A DNA stretch of 64,000 nucleotides from the NCBI GenBank assembly GCA_030625885.1, contig DAOUPZ010000009.1:48934-112933 (forward strand). Reading direction: 5' to 3'. Under the pieces are notes generated by a model. The model saw only the letters and a program-made list of their open reading frames with translations. It searched no databases and was not told where the DNA came from. This DNA is from Clostridia bacterium. Its GTDB lineage: Bacteria > Bacillota > DAOUPZ01. A program made the position numbers and the translations under genes. Below, piece by piece: positions 43,111 to 52,586 of this stretch (position 1 is the stretch's first letter; the number at the start of each line of letters is the position of its first letter).

Positions 43111-43710
43111 ATGACAACATGCCAGGAAGTAAGTCGATATTTCGATGCGATGGCGGTAGAATGGGATAAAGGGATAAAAGAAAGCGAAAAAGACATCGCG
43201 TGTAAGATTATTCAAGAACTTGGAATGGGTTCAAAGGATCATGTGCTGGATGTGGGTGCAGGAACAGGATTGATTACGCCTTTTTTACTTCAAATCATAG
43301 ATTGTCCGCAAAATATTACTGCTATTGATATTTCTCCTAATATGCTCTTGTTATTAAAAACGAAATTTCCTCATATTAATACAATTCAAGGTGATGTTCA
43401 TCAAATGCCATTTCATGATAAACAATTTGATTGGGTATTATGTTGTAATGCTTTTCCACATTTTATAGACCAAATGGGCTTTATTCAGGAAGTTAGAAGA
43501 GCTCTTGCGGTTAATGGAAAGTTGGTTATTTTTCATACCCTTTCGCGCTGTGAGTTAGAATGCATTCATCGGAAAGCACATGGAATACCCCAAAAAGCAA
43601 GTTTGCCATCTGCTCTCGAGTTAGCTGACATGATGGAGAGGCAAGGTTTTAAAACCATATGTGCACATGAAGATAATCAACATTATAAAGTGATAGGGCT
43701 TAAAGATTAG
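43111..43710 (+). CDS. Class I SAM-dependent methyltransferase
   Basis: 199 residues. Motif I VLDVGAGTGLITPF, then ITAIDISPNML, IQGDVHQMPF and WVLCCNAFPHF fit a methyltransferase_11/25 fold. The substrate is unknown. It is next to a b5-like gene and converges with the hydrogenase protease (11-base overlap of 3' ends). ATG with GGGAGA. Confidence 0.88.
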   Translation: MTTCQEVSRYFDAMAVEWDKGIKESEKDIACKIIQELGMGSKDHVLDVGAGTGLITPFLLQIIDCPQNITAIDISPNMLLLLKTKFPHINTIQGDVHQMPFHDKQFDWVLCCNAFPHFIDQMGFIQEVRRALAVNGKLVIFHTLSRCELECIHRKAHGIPQKASLPSALELADMMERQGFKTICAHEDNQHYKVIGLKD

Positions 43711-44203
43711 TTTGAATGTTTTTCAGTTGTTCTATTACGGTAGTTATTAATCTAGGTAAAGCGTTCTTAATTGGCTGTGAAAGTTCACAGCCTAAACCCA
43801 AATCAAAAGGTTCTATACCATAAATCATGATGTTGTTGGGAAGCCCTGTCATTTCTTGAGCCAGTGCAATGATAGCGGGTAATGAAAAACCATGTGCATC
43901 TTGCCATCTGTCCGAGGGATGTTTAATATCTTCTAAAGTAAGATGATAAATACTGCCTGGATCGCGTTTGCCTCGAATAGCATCTACAACAATGAGATTG
44001 TAGGCATGGCTTATTTCTTCTAAGTAGTTAATGGTACCAGTGCCAGCTTCCAGGATGAGAATGTTTTGCGGCCATTTTCTTTTTTGAAGTTCTTCTATAA
44101 CATATATGCCCAAACCATCATCAGACATAAGGCTATTTCCCATTCCTAATACTAAAATTCGATATTTTATTTTATGTTTTACATTAACATGTGAGTGGTT
44201 CAT
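43700..44203 (-). CDS. [NiFe]-hydrogenase maturation endopeptidase (HycI/HupD family)
   Basis: About 168 residues. Cleaves the C-terminal tail of the hydrogenase large subunit after nickel insertion. The family blocks are LVLGMGNSLMSDDGLG (metal-binding Asp/Glu region) and VVDAIRGKRDPGSIY, and a His-containing segment DAHGFSLP. The predicted target tail is present in the large subunit at 45223. No clear Shine-Dalgarno is seen; the ATG at 44203 (or the one two codons inside) is chosen because the longer frame would overlap the divergent hydrogenase gene. Confidence 0.88.
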   Translation of the reverse strand: MNHSHVNVKHKIKYRILVLGMGNSLMSDDGLGIYVIEELQKRKWPQNILILEAGTGTINYLEEISHAYNLIVVDAIRGKRDPGSIYHLTLEDIKHPSDRWQDAHGFSLPAIIALAQEMTGLPNNIMIYGIEPFDLGLGCELSQPIKNALPRLITTVIEQLKNIQTNL

Positions 44204-44260
44204 AGTCATTATATATGCTTGAATGCATATAATCATACAAGATGAAAGGAAGTTTTTTCT

Positions 44261-45226
44261 ATGAAAAGAGAAGCGTTTACTAAACTTTGTCATCATGTAT
44301 CATTACAGGGGGACACTGGACTTTCAAAAAAGATACTGCCTGTAGTTCAAGCATATCGGACTAAACAACAGTGTAAAAAGCTTCCCGTGATTTGGATTGA
44401 AACCAACTGCAGCGGTGATAACAATATTGCTTTTATGAATACGGCCGACCCTTATGTGGGTGAAGTTTTTAAGGCAATCATTGATCTTTTATACAGTAAC
44501 ACATTTATGGCAGCGCAAGGGAAAGATGCGCTTAAATTATTAAATGAGGCTGCAAAAAGATATAAACATCAATTTACACTGGTTGTAGAGGGTGCCATTC
44601 CCATAAAAGATAACGGAATTTATAATGTGATTGCCCGCACGGAAAATTATAGGCTTACGGCCTTAGAAGCAGTCAAATGGCTAGGGCCTCTAGCAAAATA
44701 TGTTGTTGCCCTGGGTACCTGTGGCAGCTTTGGCGGAGCAACTGCAGGACGTCCTAATATTACAGGAAGTGTTGGTGTTCGCGATGTATTGGAAAGGGAA
44801 GTTATTAATGTCAGTGGGTGTCCTGTTAACCCGGATTGGTTTGTTGGCACATTATCTCATCTGTTGATGTATGGGAAACCGGAGCTTGATGATTTGGGAC
44901 GGCCTGTACTTTTTTACGGTTATACAGTCCATAAGCATTGTCAACGTCGTTCGTATTTTGATAATGGAGATTTTGCTAAAAAACTTGGGGATAGCGAGTG
45001 TATGTTTTCACAAGGCTGTATGGGGCCTCGCACGGGAGCGGATTGTCCCTACAGACAGTGGATTAACCATGTGAGTTGGCCTGTGAAGGTTAATACCCCT
45101 TGTATTGGGTGTACAAATGAAGATTTTCCTGATGGTTCCTCACCTTTTTTTGTTCCTTTACCTGAAAAAGCAAAAAAAAGAGAAACGAAAAAACGAATGA
45201 ACAATGGGGAAGGAGATGAAGCATGA
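44261..45226 (+). CDS. [NiFe]-hydrogenase small subunit, no Tat signal
   Basis: 321 residues. Carries the Fe-S relay cysteines: LGTCGSFGG and SGCPVNPDW (proximal cluster), HKHCQRRSYFD with CMFSQGCMGP (distal), DCPYRQW and PCIGCTNEDF (medial). The usual proximal CTGC motif is here NCSGD, with Cys50 kept and the second Cys replaced by Asp53. There is no twin-arginine or other signal peptide, unlike membrane-facing uptake hydrogenases, so the enzyme is probably cytoplasmic. ATG with AAAGGAAG. It overlaps the large-subunit gene by 4 bases. Confidence 0.9.
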   Translation: MKREAFTKLCHHVSLQGDTGLSKKILPVVQAYRTKQQCKKLPVIWIETNCSGDNNIAFMNTADPYVGEVFKAIIDLLYSNTFMAAQGKDALKLLNEAAKRYKHQFTLVVEGAIPIKDNGIYNVIARTENYRLTALEAVKWLGPLAKYVVALGTCGSFGGATAGRPNITGSVGVRDVLEREVINVSGCPVNPDWFVGTLSHLLMYGKPELDDLGRPVLFYGYTVHKHCQRRSYFDNGDFAKKLGDSECMFSQGCMGPRTGADCPYRQWINHVSWPVKVNTPCIGCTNEDFPDGSSPFFVPLPEKAKKRETKKRMNNGEGDEA

Positions 45227-46635
45227 GCAAGCAACGTATTACCTTTAGTCCGGTTACGCGGCTCAGCGGGCTTTTATCCGTTGACGTCATGGTGGATAAA
45301 GGGAAGATTGTAGAAGCAAATGCGAGTGGTACGATGTTTCGGGGGTATGAATGGCTGATGTGTGGGAGGCATGTAACGGATGGTGTCTATATGACCCAGC
45401 GTGTTTGCGGTATCTGTTCCCTGGCACATGGGGCGATCGCAAGTTATTTGCTTGATGAACTATATGACAATGAGCTGTCTGAAAATGCCCAATATTTACG
45501 CAATATTATGTTGGCAGCTGATTTTATACAAAACCATATTCGCCATTTTTATGTTTTCAGTTTGCCTGATTTTGTGAAGATGCCGGATTATCCGCCTTTT
45601 GAAGGACAAAATCTTAAGGATGCTCGTTTAAATCCAGAAGATAACAAGCGTTTGGTAGAACATTATTTTCTAGCAATAAAAGCAGCCCAACAGAGTCATC
45701 AAATTCTGGCTTTGTTTGGTGGTAAAGCACCGCATCAGCACAGTTTTATTCATGGTGGTGTAGCTGTGGCACCAACAGTGGACAAAATGACACAAGCGCA
45801 AGCTTTAATTACAGATATTGGTGAATTTGTTAAACAATGTATGATTCCAGATACGGAGCTTATTGCTCGAGTTTATAATGATTATTTTAAAATTGGGGTT
45901 ACCCCCAGAAATTTATTGTCTTTTGGGCTTTTTAAATTCGGTGTTAAAAATGAAAAAACGTTATGGCGGAGCGGTGTTCTGGCAGGTAATCAAATCACAC
46001 AACCTGAGGCACGGCTTATTCATGAGAATATTTCACGAGCATGGTATCAGGAAGATGATGATTTGGAATTTAGATGTTCAAAATTGAAGCCTGATCCCTA
46101 TAAGCCTGAGGCATATTCTTGGATAAAATCAGCATTGTATGGGGGAGGACATTTTGAAGGGGGTCCGCTTGCCCGGATGATAATAAATGGATGGGTGAAT
46201 GGTGGAACGGGAACCATGGATCGAATTTATGCGCGTTCTTTAGAAACTTTAATGATAACTAAATTAATGGAGAAATGGCTTGGAAAACTCAAGCCCGGTC
46301 CTGCGCCGCTCAATCAGAAAAAAATACCAGTCAAAAGTAAAGTAACAGCGATGACAGATGCTATGCGTGGACCCCTTTTTCACTATGCTCATGTTGAGAA
46401 AGAAGAAGTGGTTCAATATGATATTATTACACCTACCGTATGGAATTTTTCTCCCAAGGATCAGCATGATAACCGCGGCCCTGTTGAGAATGCGCTGGTA
46501 GGAACCGAAATACCAAAACCTGATATGCTTTATACCATTTTAGGACGCATTATTCGTTCTTTTGATCCGTGTATAGCTTGTGCCACGCATGTGCTTGACG
46601 TTAAAGAGAACATAAAAGCAGAAGTCCTCATTTAA
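45223..46635 (+). CDS. [NiFe]-hydrogenase large subunit
   Basis: 470 residues. Nickel ligands sit in RVCGICSLAHG (Cys62, Cys65) and DPCIACATH (Cys450, Cys453). Fourteen residues follow the His456 after the second pair, the tail normally removed by the maturation protease encoded at 43700. No membrane b-type subunit gene is present; the electron partner is unknown, but a b5-like protein and Hdr/ferredoxin-like genes lie on either side. Start overlaps the small-subunit stop (ATGA). Confidence 0.94.
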   Translation: MSKQRITFSPVTRLSGLLSVDVMVDKGKIVEANASGTMFRGYEWLMCGRHVTDGVYMTQRVCGICSLAHGAIASYLLDELYDNELSENAQYLRNIMLAADFIQNHIRHFYVFSLPDFVKMPDYPPFEGQNLKDARLNPEDNKRLVEHYFLAIKAAQQSHQILALFGGKAPHQHSFIHGGVAVAPTVDKMTQAQALITDIGEFVKQCMIPDTELIARVYNDYFKIGVTPRNLLSFGLFKFGVKNEKTLWRSGVLAGNQITQPEARLIHENISRAWYQEDDDLEFRCSKLKPDPYKPEAYSWIKSALYGGGHFEGGPLARMIINGWVNGGTGTMDRIYARSLETLMITKLMEKWLGKLKPGPAPLNQKKIPVKSKVTAMTDAMRGPLFHYAHVEKEEVVQYDIITPTVWNFSPKDQHDNRGPVENALVGTEIPKPDMLYTILGRIIRSFDPCIACATHVLDVKENIKAEVLI

Positions 46636-46661
46636 TTTTAAGAGTAAAAGAGGGATATGAA

Positions 46662-47006
46662 GTGCACGAAATTTCATTAATTCATGGTTTAATAGAAATG
46701 GTCAAGGAAAGTGCTGCTGATCATGGAATCTCCCATGTTGATCACGTTCGTTTGGTGATCGGTGAGTGGCATGGGGCATTATCCCAAGCGCTAAATTTTG
46801 CCTTTAAAGTACTGACTCGAGATACGATTTGTGAGGGTGCTGTATTGGAAATAGAGAAACGTTCTATCCGTTATTGTTGTCAGTCATGCAGTAAAGAATT
46901 TATGGTGTTACAGTGGCCTTATGTCATCTGTCCATTTTGTGGGGCACAGATTGCAGAATTAAAACAGGGCAAAGAACTCTACGTCGATTATTATGAAGGG
47001 GAGTAA
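46662..47006 (+). CDS. hypA: Hydrogenase nickel insertion protein HypA
   Basis: Delivers nickel to the large subunit together with HypB. GTG start giving the conserved MHEISL, where His2 is a nickel ligand. The zinc site has two Cys pairs (CCQSCSKEF and CPFCG). 114 residues, standard. It lies 26 bases after the large subunit, first of a continuous hypABCDEF run. Confidence 0.95.
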   Translation: MHEISLIHGLIEMVKESAADHGISHVDHVRLVIGEWHGALSQALNFAFKVLTRDTICEGAVLEIEKRSIRYCCQSCSKEFMVLQWPYVICPFCGAQIAELKQGKELYVDYYEGE

Positions 47007-47026
47007 TAAAAAAAGGAGGTATAAGG

Positions 47027-47731
47027 TTGAAGGTTATTCTTGTACAGGATTTATTAAAAGCCAATACAGATCAAGCATTGCAAAATAGGAGTCTTTTTGA
47101 TGAACATAGGGTCATTGTAATTAATTTAATCAGCGCGCCGGGATCGGGAAAAACAACGCTTCTTGAAAAAACACTGGCTTTAATAAAAGATAGATTATAT
47201 GTTGGCGTAATCGAAGGGGATATTTCTACGACACGGGATGCAGAACGTATTGCTAGTCAAGCTATTCCGGTGGTTCAGATCAATACACAAGGGGCGTGTC
47301 ATTTGGACGCTCAAATGGTAGCTCAAGCATTATTGGAACTACCTTTAAAAGAGCTGGATCTAATTTTCATTGAAAACGTTGGTAATCTGGTTTGTCCTGC
47401 CTCATTTGATCTTGGAGAGCATTGTAAAGTAGCAGTTTTAAGTGTTACGGAAGGCAGCGATAAACCCGCTAAGTACCCTGAAATTTTTCTGAAAGCACAT
47501 GCTGTTGTCATGAGCAAAACGGATCTTCTTCCCTATATTGATTTTAATATGGAAGATTGTGTGGCTGAAATGCAAGGAATAAATAAAAACCTGAATGTTT
47601 TTCCTACATCCAGCAAAATGGGGACGGGTATGGCTGACTGGATAGAATGGCTGGAAAAATTAGTGCAAGAAAAAAGAGGTGAGGTTGATGTGCCTTGCTG
47701 TAATGGGAAAAGTATTGGAAGTAGCATCTGA
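47027..47731 (+). CDS. hypB: Hydrogenase nickel incorporation GTPase HypB
   Basis: GTPase that powers nickel transfer. P-loop SAPGSGKTTLLEKT, metal block GACHLDAQM, and LSVTEGSDKPAKYP and SKTDLLPY. 234 residues. It lacks the His-rich nickel-storing N-terminus seen in some HypB proteins. TTG start with AAGGAGGT 6-7 bases upstream. It overlaps hypC by 44 bases. Confidence 0.95.
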   Translation: MKVILVQDLLKANTDQALQNRSLFDEHRVIVINLISAPGSGKTTLLEKTLALIKDRLYVGVIEGDISTTRDAERIASQAIPVVQINTQGACHLDAQMVAQALLELPLKELDLIFIENVGNLVCPASFDLGEHCKVAVLSVTEGSDKPAKYPEIFLKAHAVVMSKTDLLPYIDFNMEDCVAEMQGINKNLNVFPTSSKMGTGMADWIEWLEKLVQEKRGEVDVPCCNGKSIGSSI

Positions 47732-47918
47732 TGAGCCCTGGGTTATAGTTGAAACATTTGGGCTAAAGCAGCGGGTTGGAACCCATCTGGTAAGTGAAGT
47801 TTGTCCTGGTGAGTATTTAATGATACATGCCGGATATGCGATTGAGAAAATTGATTCAGTCGAGGCTCAGAAATGGCTTCATCTCTGGAAGGAGATTATA
47901 AAGCATGATGGGGGATAA
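47688..47918 (+). CDS. hypC: Hydrogenase assembly chaperone HypC
   Basis: Chaperone that carries the Fe(CN)2CO unit with HypD. The functional N-terminus Met-Cys (MCLAVMGKVL) fixes the start at the ATG 47688. The frame extends 3 codons upstream to a GTG, which would bury the essential Cys. 76 residues. It overlaps hypB and hypD. Confidence 0.93.
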   Translation: MCLAVMGKVLEVASDEPWVIVETFGLKQRVGTHLVSEVCPGEYLMIHAGYAIEKIDSVEAQKWLHLWKEIIKHDGG

Positions 47919-49017
47919 ATTATCTAATCCGGCCATGGAAAAGAAAATATTAAGTAAGGTGATTGAGCAGGCAGAGCGGGTTGCTAATCATCTAGGACAC
48001 AGACCTGTATTGATGGAAGTATGTGGTACGCATACAGTGGCGCTGTCACGGAGCGGATTGCGTGATAGGTTAAGGGCGGTTATTGAATTACGCAGCGGGC
48101 CGGGGTGTCCTGTTTGTGTTACAGCAGTAGAAGATCTGGATAGAATGATTGCTTTATCTCAGCTTCCAAAGGTTATGATTGTTACTTTTGGAGACATGGT
48201 ACGTGTGCCGGGCAGTATGTCTTCTTTGGAAAAAGAAAGAGCAAGAGGGGCTGAGGTACGAGTGATTTATTCACCCCTGGAAGCGATTGAACTGGCTAAA
48301 GCGTATCCAGATAGAGAAATTATTTTAATTGGCGTGGGTTTTGAAACAACAGCGCCATTAATTGGCATTTGTATTAAAGATGCGTATCAATACCATCTTA
48401 CCAACTTTAGTATTCTTTCACTCCATAAACGGGTACAACCAGCCCTCCAGAATTTACTGGAAGATTTGGAATTTAGTGTTGACGGGTTAATTCTACCAGG
48501 GCATGTATGTGCCATTGAGGGGTGCCAAGCTTATAATTTTATTGCCAAAGATTATGAAATACCTGCAGTGGTAACAGGGTTTGAGTCTTTAGATATGATG
48601 GGAAGTATTTTTATACTTCTGGAAATGCTGGAAAAGAGAGCGCCACAAGTTATTAATGGCTATACTAGAGTGGTAAAAGAGGAAGGTAATATAAAGGCGC
48701 AAAGAATGATTAAAACTTGTTTTAATAAGGGTGGAGCAATATGGCGCGGTCTGGGATTCATTTCTGATAGTGGATTGTCAATTAAGGAGAAGTACAGTGA
48801 TTATGATGCGGGTCGGAAATTTTCTGTAAAAATGTCACAAACCCAGATACCAAAGGGATGTTGTTGTGGGGATTTGATGAAAGGTAAAATGATGCCTCAG
48901 CAATGTCCTTTATTGGGTACTCATTGTACGCCGACTAATCCTGTTGGACCCTGTATGGTTTCTTCGGAAGGACCTTGTGGCGCTTACTATCTTTATGAAC
49001 ATTATAATAGGAAGTGA
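47905..49017 (+). CDS. hypD: Hydrogenase maturation protein HypD
   Basis: Iron-sulfur scaffold for assembling Fe(CN)2CO. Blocks VCGTHTVALSRSGLR, GPGCPVCVT, GVGFETTAPLI and LPGHVCAIEG carry the conserved Cys, with further C-terminal Cys (CCCGDLMKGK, CPLLGTHCTP). 370 residues. Overlaps hypC by 14 bases. Confidence 0.95.
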   Translation: MMGDKLSNPAMEKKILSKVIEQAERVANHLGHRPVLMEVCGTHTVALSRSGLRDRLRAVIELRSGPGCPVCVTAVEDLDRMIALSQLPKVMIVTFGDMVRVPGSMSSLEKERARGAEVRVIYSPLEAIELAKAYPDREIILIGVGFETTAPLIGICIKDAYQYHLTNFSILSLHKRVQPALQNLLEDLEFSVDGLILPGHVCAIEGCQAYNFIAKDYEIPAVVTGFESLDMMGSIFILLEMLEKRAPQVINGYTRVVKEEGNIKAQRMIKTCFNKGGAIWRGLGFISDSGLSIKEKYSDYDAGRKFSVKMSQTQIPKGCCCGDLMKGKMMPQQCPLLGTHCTPTNPVGPCMVSSEGPCGAYYLYEHYNRK

Positions 49018-49021
49018 TACG

Positions 49022-50041
49022 ATGAAACAGCAGAATGATGATGTGATTCTTTTGGCTCATGGTGATGGAGGCGCACTTACAAGTGAGTTAATTGACAATT
49101 TATTTCAAAAATACTTTACCAGTGATTTTATACGGTCTCAAACAGATGCAGCCATATTTAAAGCGAATTCCAAGCGGTTGGCATTAACGACGGATTCTTT
49201 TGTGGTGAACCCCCTTTTTTTTCCTGGGGGTGATATCGGGAAATTAGCGGTATGTGGGACGGTGAATGACTTGGCTGTAAGCGGGGCACATCCTGTGTAT
49301 TTAGCAGCGTCATTTATAATTGAAGAAGGTTTTGAACGAACGATGCTGGAAAAAGTAGTTTCTTCTATGGCCGCATCATGTAATGAAGCCGGAGTAGAGA
49401 TTGTAGCTGGAGATACGAAAGTAGTGGAGCGTGATCATTTAGACAAACTTTTCATTACGACGACCGGTGTCGGATGGGTATCACCAGAAATAGATATGGG
49501 ATATCATCGTATTTTGCCAGGTGATTTAATCGTTGTCAATGGTAATCTTGGGGAACATGGCATAGCAGTCATGGGGCAAAGACATGGCTTTGATTTCGAT
49601 AATCAAATTATCAGTGATTGTGCGCCTCTTAATATAATCATTAAAAACTTGCTGCAACAGTGTTCAGGCGGTGTAAAACTGATGCGTGATCTGACACGGG
49701 GTGGGTTTGCCACGGCAACGAAAGAGATTGCGATGTCATCAGGGAGAGATGTTTGGTTAAAAGAAGATCATATGCCAATCGCACCTGTCGTACAGGGTGC
49801 AGCACGGATGCTGGGACTTGATCCGCTTTATTTAGCCAATGAAGGTAAATTTCTCATGATTGTCGATCCCAAGGAAGCAGATACGATACTAGAGATTCTA
49901 CATCATGATTCTTTAGGCGTAAATGCTCAAATAGTGGGAGAAGTTAAAATAGGAAATGGTAATGTGTATCTTGAGACGATGCTGGGAGGGACGAAGTTTT
50001 TAGATTTGATGACGGGTTCGCCTTTACCTAGAATATGTTAA
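49022..50041 (+). CDS. hypE: Carbamoyl-phosphate-derived cyanide synthesis protein HypE
   Basis: ATP-dependent dehydratase that converts the carbamoyl group on its C-terminal Cys to a thiocyanate. AIRS-like fold: AHGDGGALTSELI, LTTDSFVVNP, VCGTVNDLAVSGA. It ends with the catalytic PRIC. 339 residues from the ATG at 49022, 4 bases after hypD; the open frame upstream lies inside hypD and is not used. Confidence 0.95.
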   Translation: MKQQNDDVILLAHGDGGALTSELIDNLFQKYFTSDFIRSQTDAAIFKANSKRLALTTDSFVVNPLFFPGGDIGKLAVCGTVNDLAVSGAHPVYLAASFIIEEGFERTMLEKVVSSMAASCNEAGVEIVAGDTKVVERDHLDKLFITTTGVGWVSPEIDMGYHRILPGDLIVVNGNLGEHGIAVMGQRHGFDFDNQIISDCAPLNIIIKNLLQQCSGGVKLMRDLTRGGFATATKEIAMSSGRDVWLKEDHMPIAPVVQGAARMLGLDPLYLANEGKFLMIVDPKEADTILEILHHDSLGVNAQIVGEVKIGNGNVYLETMLGGTKFLDLMTGSPLPRIC

Positions 50042-50083
50042 CGAGCGACAAAGAAGAGATGTTTGTTGGGAGTGTGGATTGAG

Positions 50084-52414
50084 GTGAAAAAACAGGTTGT
50101 ACGTTACCTATTTAAAGTAAGGGGTGTTGTACAAGGGGTGGGTTTTCGGCCTTTTGTGTCTAACCTAGCGCTTATTCATCATTTGTGTGGTAATGTGCTG
50201 AATGGTGGGGAAGGGGTGGTTATTGATGTTGAGGGGGACGAGAAAAGTATTGTTCGTTTTGCCCAAGCATTAGTGGAAAATCCGCCTGAGCTTGCTCGGA
50301 TTGAAAAGATTACAAATGACAGGATGCCGATTTATGGGTATAAAGAGTTTGTCATCAAGCACAGTGAGGGCAAAACCTCAGGAAAGGTATTAATACCACC
50401 TGATATAGCGATTTGTTCATCATGCTGCAAGGAAATAAATGATGCCCAAGATCGTCATTACCACTATCCATTTACCAATTGTACGAAGTGCGGACCTCGT
50501 TTTACGGTTGTCCACAACCTCCCATATGATCGGAAGTGGACAGCAATGGCACCTTTTTCTATGTGTTCGGATTGCAATCGAGAATATCATGACCCGTCGG
50601 ATCGGCGTTTCCATGCTCAACCCATAGCTTGCTTAAAATGTGGGCCTCAAGTAGAACTGGTTGATAATGCGGGCGCATTAATTGCCAGAGAAGAAGCGGT
50701 ATTAGTTGCTGGAGCGTTATTAAAAAAGGGTCATATTTTAGCGATTAAAGGATTGGGGGGATTTCATCTCGCTTGTGATGCAGCCAACTCGACAGCTGTA
50801 AAGGAATTGCGCAAACGAAAGAATCGACCTGCTAAGCCATTTGCAGTGATGTGTAGAGATATGGAAACCATAAAATCTCATTGTTATGTAACCCAAGCAG
50901 AGATGGATTTAATTCGATCACCCGCCGCCCCTATTGTATTGTTACAAAAATGTCCAAATTGTGCACTTGCTTTAGAAGTGGCACAGGGGTTAAATACGTT
51001 GGGTGTCGTGATGCCTTATACACCTTTGCACATGCTGCTTTTAAATCAAGGGCCGCCTACTGTGGTTATGACTAGTGGAAATCTAAGTCACTTACCTCTG
51101 GTAAGCGATAATCGGCGGGCGCTTGTAGAACTTGGCAGTATAGCGGATTACTTTCTCCGGCATAATCGGGATATTGCTAATCAATGTGATGATTCAGTGA
51201 CGACGGTGATCGGGGGGAAGAAACAGTTTTTACGACGTTCTCGAGGATATGTTCCTGAACCGATTGCTGTACCTGTAGATATGAATGCGCCAGTTATGCT
51301 GGGCATTGGCGGAGAAATGAAAAACACGTTTTGTTTGATACATGAGGGTAGAGCTTATATGAGTCAGCATATGGGTGAAATGAATGTGATAGAAGGGCAA
51401 CAGCAGTTAGAAAGAAGCTTGAAAAGCTTTTGTCAATTGATTGGAATAAAGCCACAAGTGATTACAGGTGATTTGCATCCTCAGTATCAGTCTTGCCGCT
51501 TGGCGGACGAGCTGACTGTAAAAATGAAAGCAAAACGGCATCCTGGGGTTCAGCATCATCATGCCCATCTTGCTTCTTGTATGGCTGAAAACGGTATTGA
51601 TGAAGAAGTGATTGGGGTCATTCTAGATGGTACGGGTTATGGATTGGATGGGAAATTATGGGGTTTTGAAATACTGCATGGCGATTACCAGAGATTTTGC
51701 CGTGAATATTATCTGGATTATGTGCCCTTGCCTGGCGGGGAATTTGCGGTACGTTATCCATGGTTAACAGCGGTGGCTTATTTGAGGACATTTCTAGGTG
51801 AAAGGGGAAAAGGAGTAGCAAGGTGTTTCTTTGGCGATAGGCAGCAGGAACTAGCGGTAGTGGAAAAAATGTTGTTAACGGGTTTTAATATGCCTTATGC
51901 TTCCAGTTGTGGGCGGTTTTTTGATGCGGTTGCAGCGCTTTTAGGGGTGTGTGTTGAAAATACATACGAAGGGCAAGCTGCTGTTTTATTAAGCAGCTTG
52001 TTACCCTGGTTTCCTTCTGAAGCTTCAGAATTTGATTTTTCCACTCAACTTTATCCCTATTCCTTTGCTTTTCAAGGACATAGGGTTGACCCTGCTCAGA
52101 CATGGCATGAGATCATTGAAGATATTGATAGGGGTATTTCTTCTTCTATTATCGCTAAACGATTTCATGATACGATTATTCGTATCGTTGTTGAAAGTGT
52201 GAGAAGAATTGAGAGAAAAACGGGACTGACCAAAGTTGCTTTAAGTGGTGGAAGCTGGAATAACCGTTATTTATTAGGTATAACAAGGCAAATTTTAGAG
52301 AATCAAGGTTTTACTGTTTTGTGTCATCAGTTGGTTCCGCCTGGTGATGGCGGAATTGCCTTAGGGCAAGCGATGGTGGCCATTAAGCAAGATTATTTTA
52401 CAGCTAATAAATAA
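50084..52414 (+). CDS. hypF: Carbamoyltransferase HypF
   Basis: Makes carbamoyl-adenylate and passes the carbamoyl group to HypE. Domains in order: acylphosphatase-like (VRGVVQGVGFRPFV), two zinc-finger pairs (CSSCCKEI, CTKCGPRF; CSDCNREY, CLKCGP), YrdC-like (LAIKGLGGFHLACDA) and Kae1/HypF C-terminal (HHHAHLASCMAE, ALSGGSWNNR). About 776 residues, full length. Start by GTG at 50084; TTG 50063 and GTG 50072 are possible. A long terminator closes the hydrogenase operon. Confidence 0.95.
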   Translation: MKKQVVRYLFKVRGVVQGVGFRPFVSNLALIHHLCGNVLNGGEGVVIDVEGDEKSIVRFAQALVENPPELARIEKITNDRMPIYGYKEFVIKHSEGKTSGKVLIPPDIAICSSCCKEINDAQDRHYHYPFTNCTKCGPRFTVVHNLPYDRKWTAMAPFSMCSDCNREYHDPSDRRFHAQPIACLKCGPQVELVDNAGALIAREEAVLVAGALLKKGHILAIKGLGGFHLACDAANSTAVKELRKRKNRPAKPFAVMCRDMETIKSHCYVTQAEMDLIRSPAAPIVLLQKCPNCALALEVAQGLNTLGVVMPYTPLHMLLLNQGPPTVVMTSGNLSHLPLVSDNRRALVELGSIADYFLRHNRDIANQCDDSVTTVIGGKKQFLRRSRGYVPEPIAVPVDMNAPVMLGIGGEMKNTFCLIHEGRAYMSQHMGEMNVIEGQQQLERSLKSFCQLIGIKPQVITGDLHPQYQSCRLADELTVKMKAKRHPGVQHHHAHLASCMAENGIDEEVIGVILDGTGYGLDGKLWGFEILHGDYQRFCREYYLDYVPLPGGEFAVRYPWLTAVAYLRTFLGERGKGVARCFFGDRQQELAVVEKMLLTGFNMPYASSCGRFFDAVAALLGVCVENTYEGQAAVLLSSLLPWFPSEASEFDFSTQLYPYSFAFQGHRVDPAQTWHEIIEDIDRGISSSIIAKRFHDTIIRIVVESVRRIERKTGLTKVALSGGSWNNRYLLGITRQILENQGFTVLCHQLVPPGDGGIALGQAMVAIKQDYFTANK

Positions 52415-52426
52415 TAACAGTTAATA

Positions 52427-52482
52427 TTTATTACAAAAGAAAAAAACAGTCAGCTATGATTGTTTTTTTCTTTTGTAATAAA
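52427..52482 (+). terminator. Terminator of the hydrogenase operon
   Basis: A 26-bp stem with a single G-U pair and a GCTA loop, A-rich then T-rich. Confidence 0.92.
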
Positions 52483-52525
52483 GTAAAAATAAAATAGAGG
52501 GTTAAAAAGCTTTCACCTCTCAACT

Positions 52526-52556
52526 AAAAGACCCCAATAGGGTCTTTTTAATTTTT
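52526..52556 (+). terminator. Second hairpin before lpdA2
   Basis: AAAAGACCC CAATA GGGTCTTTT with T-run, just before the promoter at 52558. Possibly a double terminator. Confidence 0.75.
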
Positions 52557-52557
52557 A

Positions 52558-52586
52558 TTGACAAAATGAGATAGCAGGCGTAATAT
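52558..52586 (+). promoter_or_regulatory. Promoter of the lpdA2-DGC operon
   Basis: TTGACA and TAATAT with exactly 17 bp spacing. The predicted RNA starts near 52592, giving an untranslated leader of about 116 nt. Confidence 0.8.

Noticed and set aside
44204..44296. Longer hydrogenase protease
   Set aside because: It would overlap the divergent hydrogenase start, and the family begins near VLGMGN.
48944..49021. N-terminal extension of HypE
   Set aside because: It lies inside hypD in another frame; HypE begins near the ATG at 49022.
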